Shown here in pieces: positions 4,855 to 6,188 of a stretch of DNA of 6,188 bases (its first letter is position 1; each line of letters begins with the position of its first letter). The notes under the pieces are model-generated. The model was not told the DNA's origin. It ran no database searches and saw only the letters and a list, made by a program, of their open reading frames with translations. This DNA is from Campylobacterales bacterium (lineage in GTDB: Bacteria > Campylobacterota > Campylobacteria > Campylobacterales > QNZT01): the NCBI GenBank assembly GCA_027081495.1, contig JALWKJ010000063.1, positions 1-6,188 on the forward strand. Direction: 5' to 3'. Made by a program: the position numbers and the translations under genes.

Positions 4855-6188
4855 TTACGCTTTTGCCGGCTCGGGTTCAGGTTCCAAACCGTAAGAAGCG
4901 CTTTCATCTTCAGCCGGTAAAAAGATACCGACCAATCCTTTAAGACCTACCGACATTATGATATTTACCATAAAGAGTACCCACGCCAATAATATCATGG
5001 ATCCAAAAATCGCGGCTAAAATCATAAACGGCTCATATTCGCCGTTAAAATACATATGTCGTCTGAGCATTCCCTCAAGTCCGGCCATACCCATAAACGC
5101 GCCCATTCCTATACCGCCGATAAGATGCAGCCAAAAGTGTGCGTTTGATAGTTTACTGCTCCAAAGCTTAGCGTTGTTCGTTACAAGCGGCCAAAGAACA
5201 TAAACGGCGCTATAAAGAGTCATATAAAGCCCGACGATGATAGCTATATGAACATGCGCTCCGATAATCCATTGAGTATTATGCAAAACCCTATTCATCG
5301 CCATATCGGCTTGTATTATTCCAGCCGGCACCGCAAGACCGAAACCCACCAATCCGCCAAGAAGATATTTAAGCTCCATCGTAGGCTTTAGAGGTCTTGC
5401 TTTCCAAAGAGTTACAAGCGTGATAAATAGCGCGAGTCCTTGTGTTAGAAGCTCAAACGCCGTTACCATTTCACCCGAGACCAATTTCATCATCTCCGGT
5501 TGTCCTTGATCGGCGAGAAGGTGATGCGACCATACCATCCAAGAGACCAAAAGCTCAAGCATCAATGCGGCTCTTGCGACATTTTCCATAAAAAGCTTCT
5601 GCCCGGTAATGATAGTGGCAAGAAGATACCATGAACCGGCGACATAGATCAACACAAGACCGTCGGCCACAAGATCCAATCCCCACCAAAACCAGTTTTT
5701 ATATAAGAGCGCATCGATCGCGGCCATATCAAGCGGCGAACCTACGCCGTCGGCTATGAGATAGATAAGCACAAGTATTCCCGCGCCTAAAATCACCAAT
5801 GCGTCTAAAAATGTATCGACCGTACCCCTAAATATCGCGACAACCGGAAGCGAAAGAGCCGGCTCTTTCGTATAAGGAGGACGACCGGTCAATTTATGAA
5901 CGAGATTTAACATACCGTCGATTCCAAAACCTGAAATCAAAAGTTCTTTTGTCGTTTTATTTTTATGAACGCCTACTCTTGCGAATATCGTCGCGTAGAT
6001 ATTGTAAATAAATCCGAATGTTCCAAACATTATCAACGCTACTCCGATTATGAAAACGATTCCTCCGATTGTTTTAAACTGCGATACATCCGCGGGAAGA
6101 GGCCAATAAAGCGTATAAAGCGGCGCATATTTCCATATAAAAGCGGCGATCCAAGCGGTTGCGCTGCCTATTGTGATCAAAAGCCAGA
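4855..6188 (-). CDS. Heme-copper oxidoreductase subunit I, B-type/nitric oxide reductase-like (partial, N-terminus off the right edge)
   Basis: The frame is open to the window edge. The first possible start (TTG at 6178-6180) falls inside membrane helix III, so helices I-II and the first low-spin-heme histidine are outside. Numbering from that TTG, ten hydrophobic segments correspond to helices III-XII. WSHHLLADQGQP (H219, H220) supplies two CuB ligands and resembles the HHQFADPG of Thermus ba3 oxidase. HNTQWIIGAHVHI gives H309 (high-spin heme) and H311 (low-spin heme). LRRHMYF (372-378) carries the propionate-binding arginines. In helix VI, FWWGLDLVADGL aligns with FWWTGHPIVYFW of ba3: the third CuB histidine is D169 and the cross-linked tyrosine is D173. 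That loss fits nitric oxide reductase-type families better than an oxygen reductase; from memory the gNOR family of Campylobacterota has such an Asp ligand. The C-terminus has an acidic EPEPEP tail. It probably acts in the cytoplasmic membrane respiratory chain; the electron donor and partner subunit are not visible. Confidence 0.9.
   Translation of the reverse strand, partial: WLLITIGSATAWIAAFIWKYAPLYTLYWPLPADVSQFKTIGGIVFIIGVALIMFGTFGFIYNIYATIFARVGVHKNKTTKELLISGFGIDGMLNLVHKLTGRPPYTKEPALSLPVVAIFRGTVDTFLDALVILGAGILVLIYLIADGVGSPLDMAAIDALLYKNWFWWGLDLVADGLVLIYVAGSWYLLATIITGQKLFMENVARAALMLELLVSWMVWSHHLLADQGQPEMMKLVSGEMVTAFELLTQGLALFITLVTLWKARPLKPTMELKYLLGGLVGFGLAVPAGIIQADMAMNRVLHNTQWIIGAHVHIAIIVGLYMTLYSAVYVLWPLVTNNAKLWSSKLSNAHFWLHLIGGIGMGAFMGMAGLEGMLRRHMYFNGEYEPFMILAAIFGSMILLAWVLFMVNIIMSVGLKGLVGIFLPAEDESASYGLEPEPEPAKA

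Noticed and set aside
4770..4907. N-terminal extension of the two-TM protein to the ATG at 4905-4907
   Set aside because: It would translate through the strong terminator hairpin and overlap 53 bases of the heme-copper gene, and the added residues look random. The ATG at 4767-4769 has a well-placed RBS.
4958..5203. 81-codon plus-strand frame inside the heme-copper gene
   Set aside because: Antisense to conserved membrane helices of subunit I; no RBS.
6178..6180. TTG as the true start of the heme-copper subunit
   Set aside because: The frame continues open to the edge with hydrophobic codons, and the family needs two more helices, including a heme histidine, before this point.

Overview
The window looks like chromosomal DNA from a Campylobacterota (epsilonproteobacterial) chemolithotroph, of the Sulfurimonas, Sulfurovum or Nitratiruptor kind. 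This rests on moderately AT-rich coding sequence, a Tgt whose active-site wording I associate with Campylobacter-type enzymes, an extracytoplasmic alpha-carbonic anhydrase, promoters with a good -10 but no clear -35, and a heme-copper oxidoreductase resembling nitric oxide reductase-like families known from this phylum. The genus is not fixed by the sequence.

Layout, left to right. Positions 2-172 hold the 3' end of an extremely AT-rich (about 17% G+C by hand count) rightward gene of unknown function. It meets, tail to tail, a compact Pif1/RecD-type DNA helicase gene read leftward (196-1500). An 83-bp divergent promoter region (1501-1583) holds the same 9-base extended -10, TGATATAAT, once on each strand. 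It drives the helicase leftward and, rightward, a periplasmic alpha-carbonic anhydrase (1584-2375) followed after only 5 bases by tgt (2381-3499), the tRNA-guanine transglycosylase of queuosine modification. A 47-codon GTG-start gene for a tiny glycine/valine-rich lipoprotein follows (3563-3706). Its last 12 bases overlap the end of the next, opposing gene.

The right half is read leftward. A partial gene for subunit I of a heme-copper oxygen/nitric oxide reductase runs in from the right edge (6188 to 4855) and ends at a strong hairpin terminator. After it come two small overlapping membrane-protein genes: an unrecognised 193-residue protein with two membrane helices and coiled-coil arms (4188-4769), and a YcxB-like protein (3695-4201).

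The genes do not form one pathway. The most interesting item is the heme-copper subunit: it keeps the CuB His-His pair and the His-x-His heme ligands, but has Asp where canonical oxidases have the third CuB histidine and Asp again at the place of the cross-linked tyrosine. That argues for a nitric oxide reductase-like or otherwise non-canonical enzyme rather than an ordinary oxygen reductase. Secondary points are a Tgt substrate pocket mixing bacterial and eukaryote-like positions, a His-rich leader on the carbonic anhydrase, the lipoprotein gene with its operator-like palindrome and internal DNA repeat, and the abrupt composition change at the left edge. I see no tRNA, rRNA, CRISPR array or insertion sequence.
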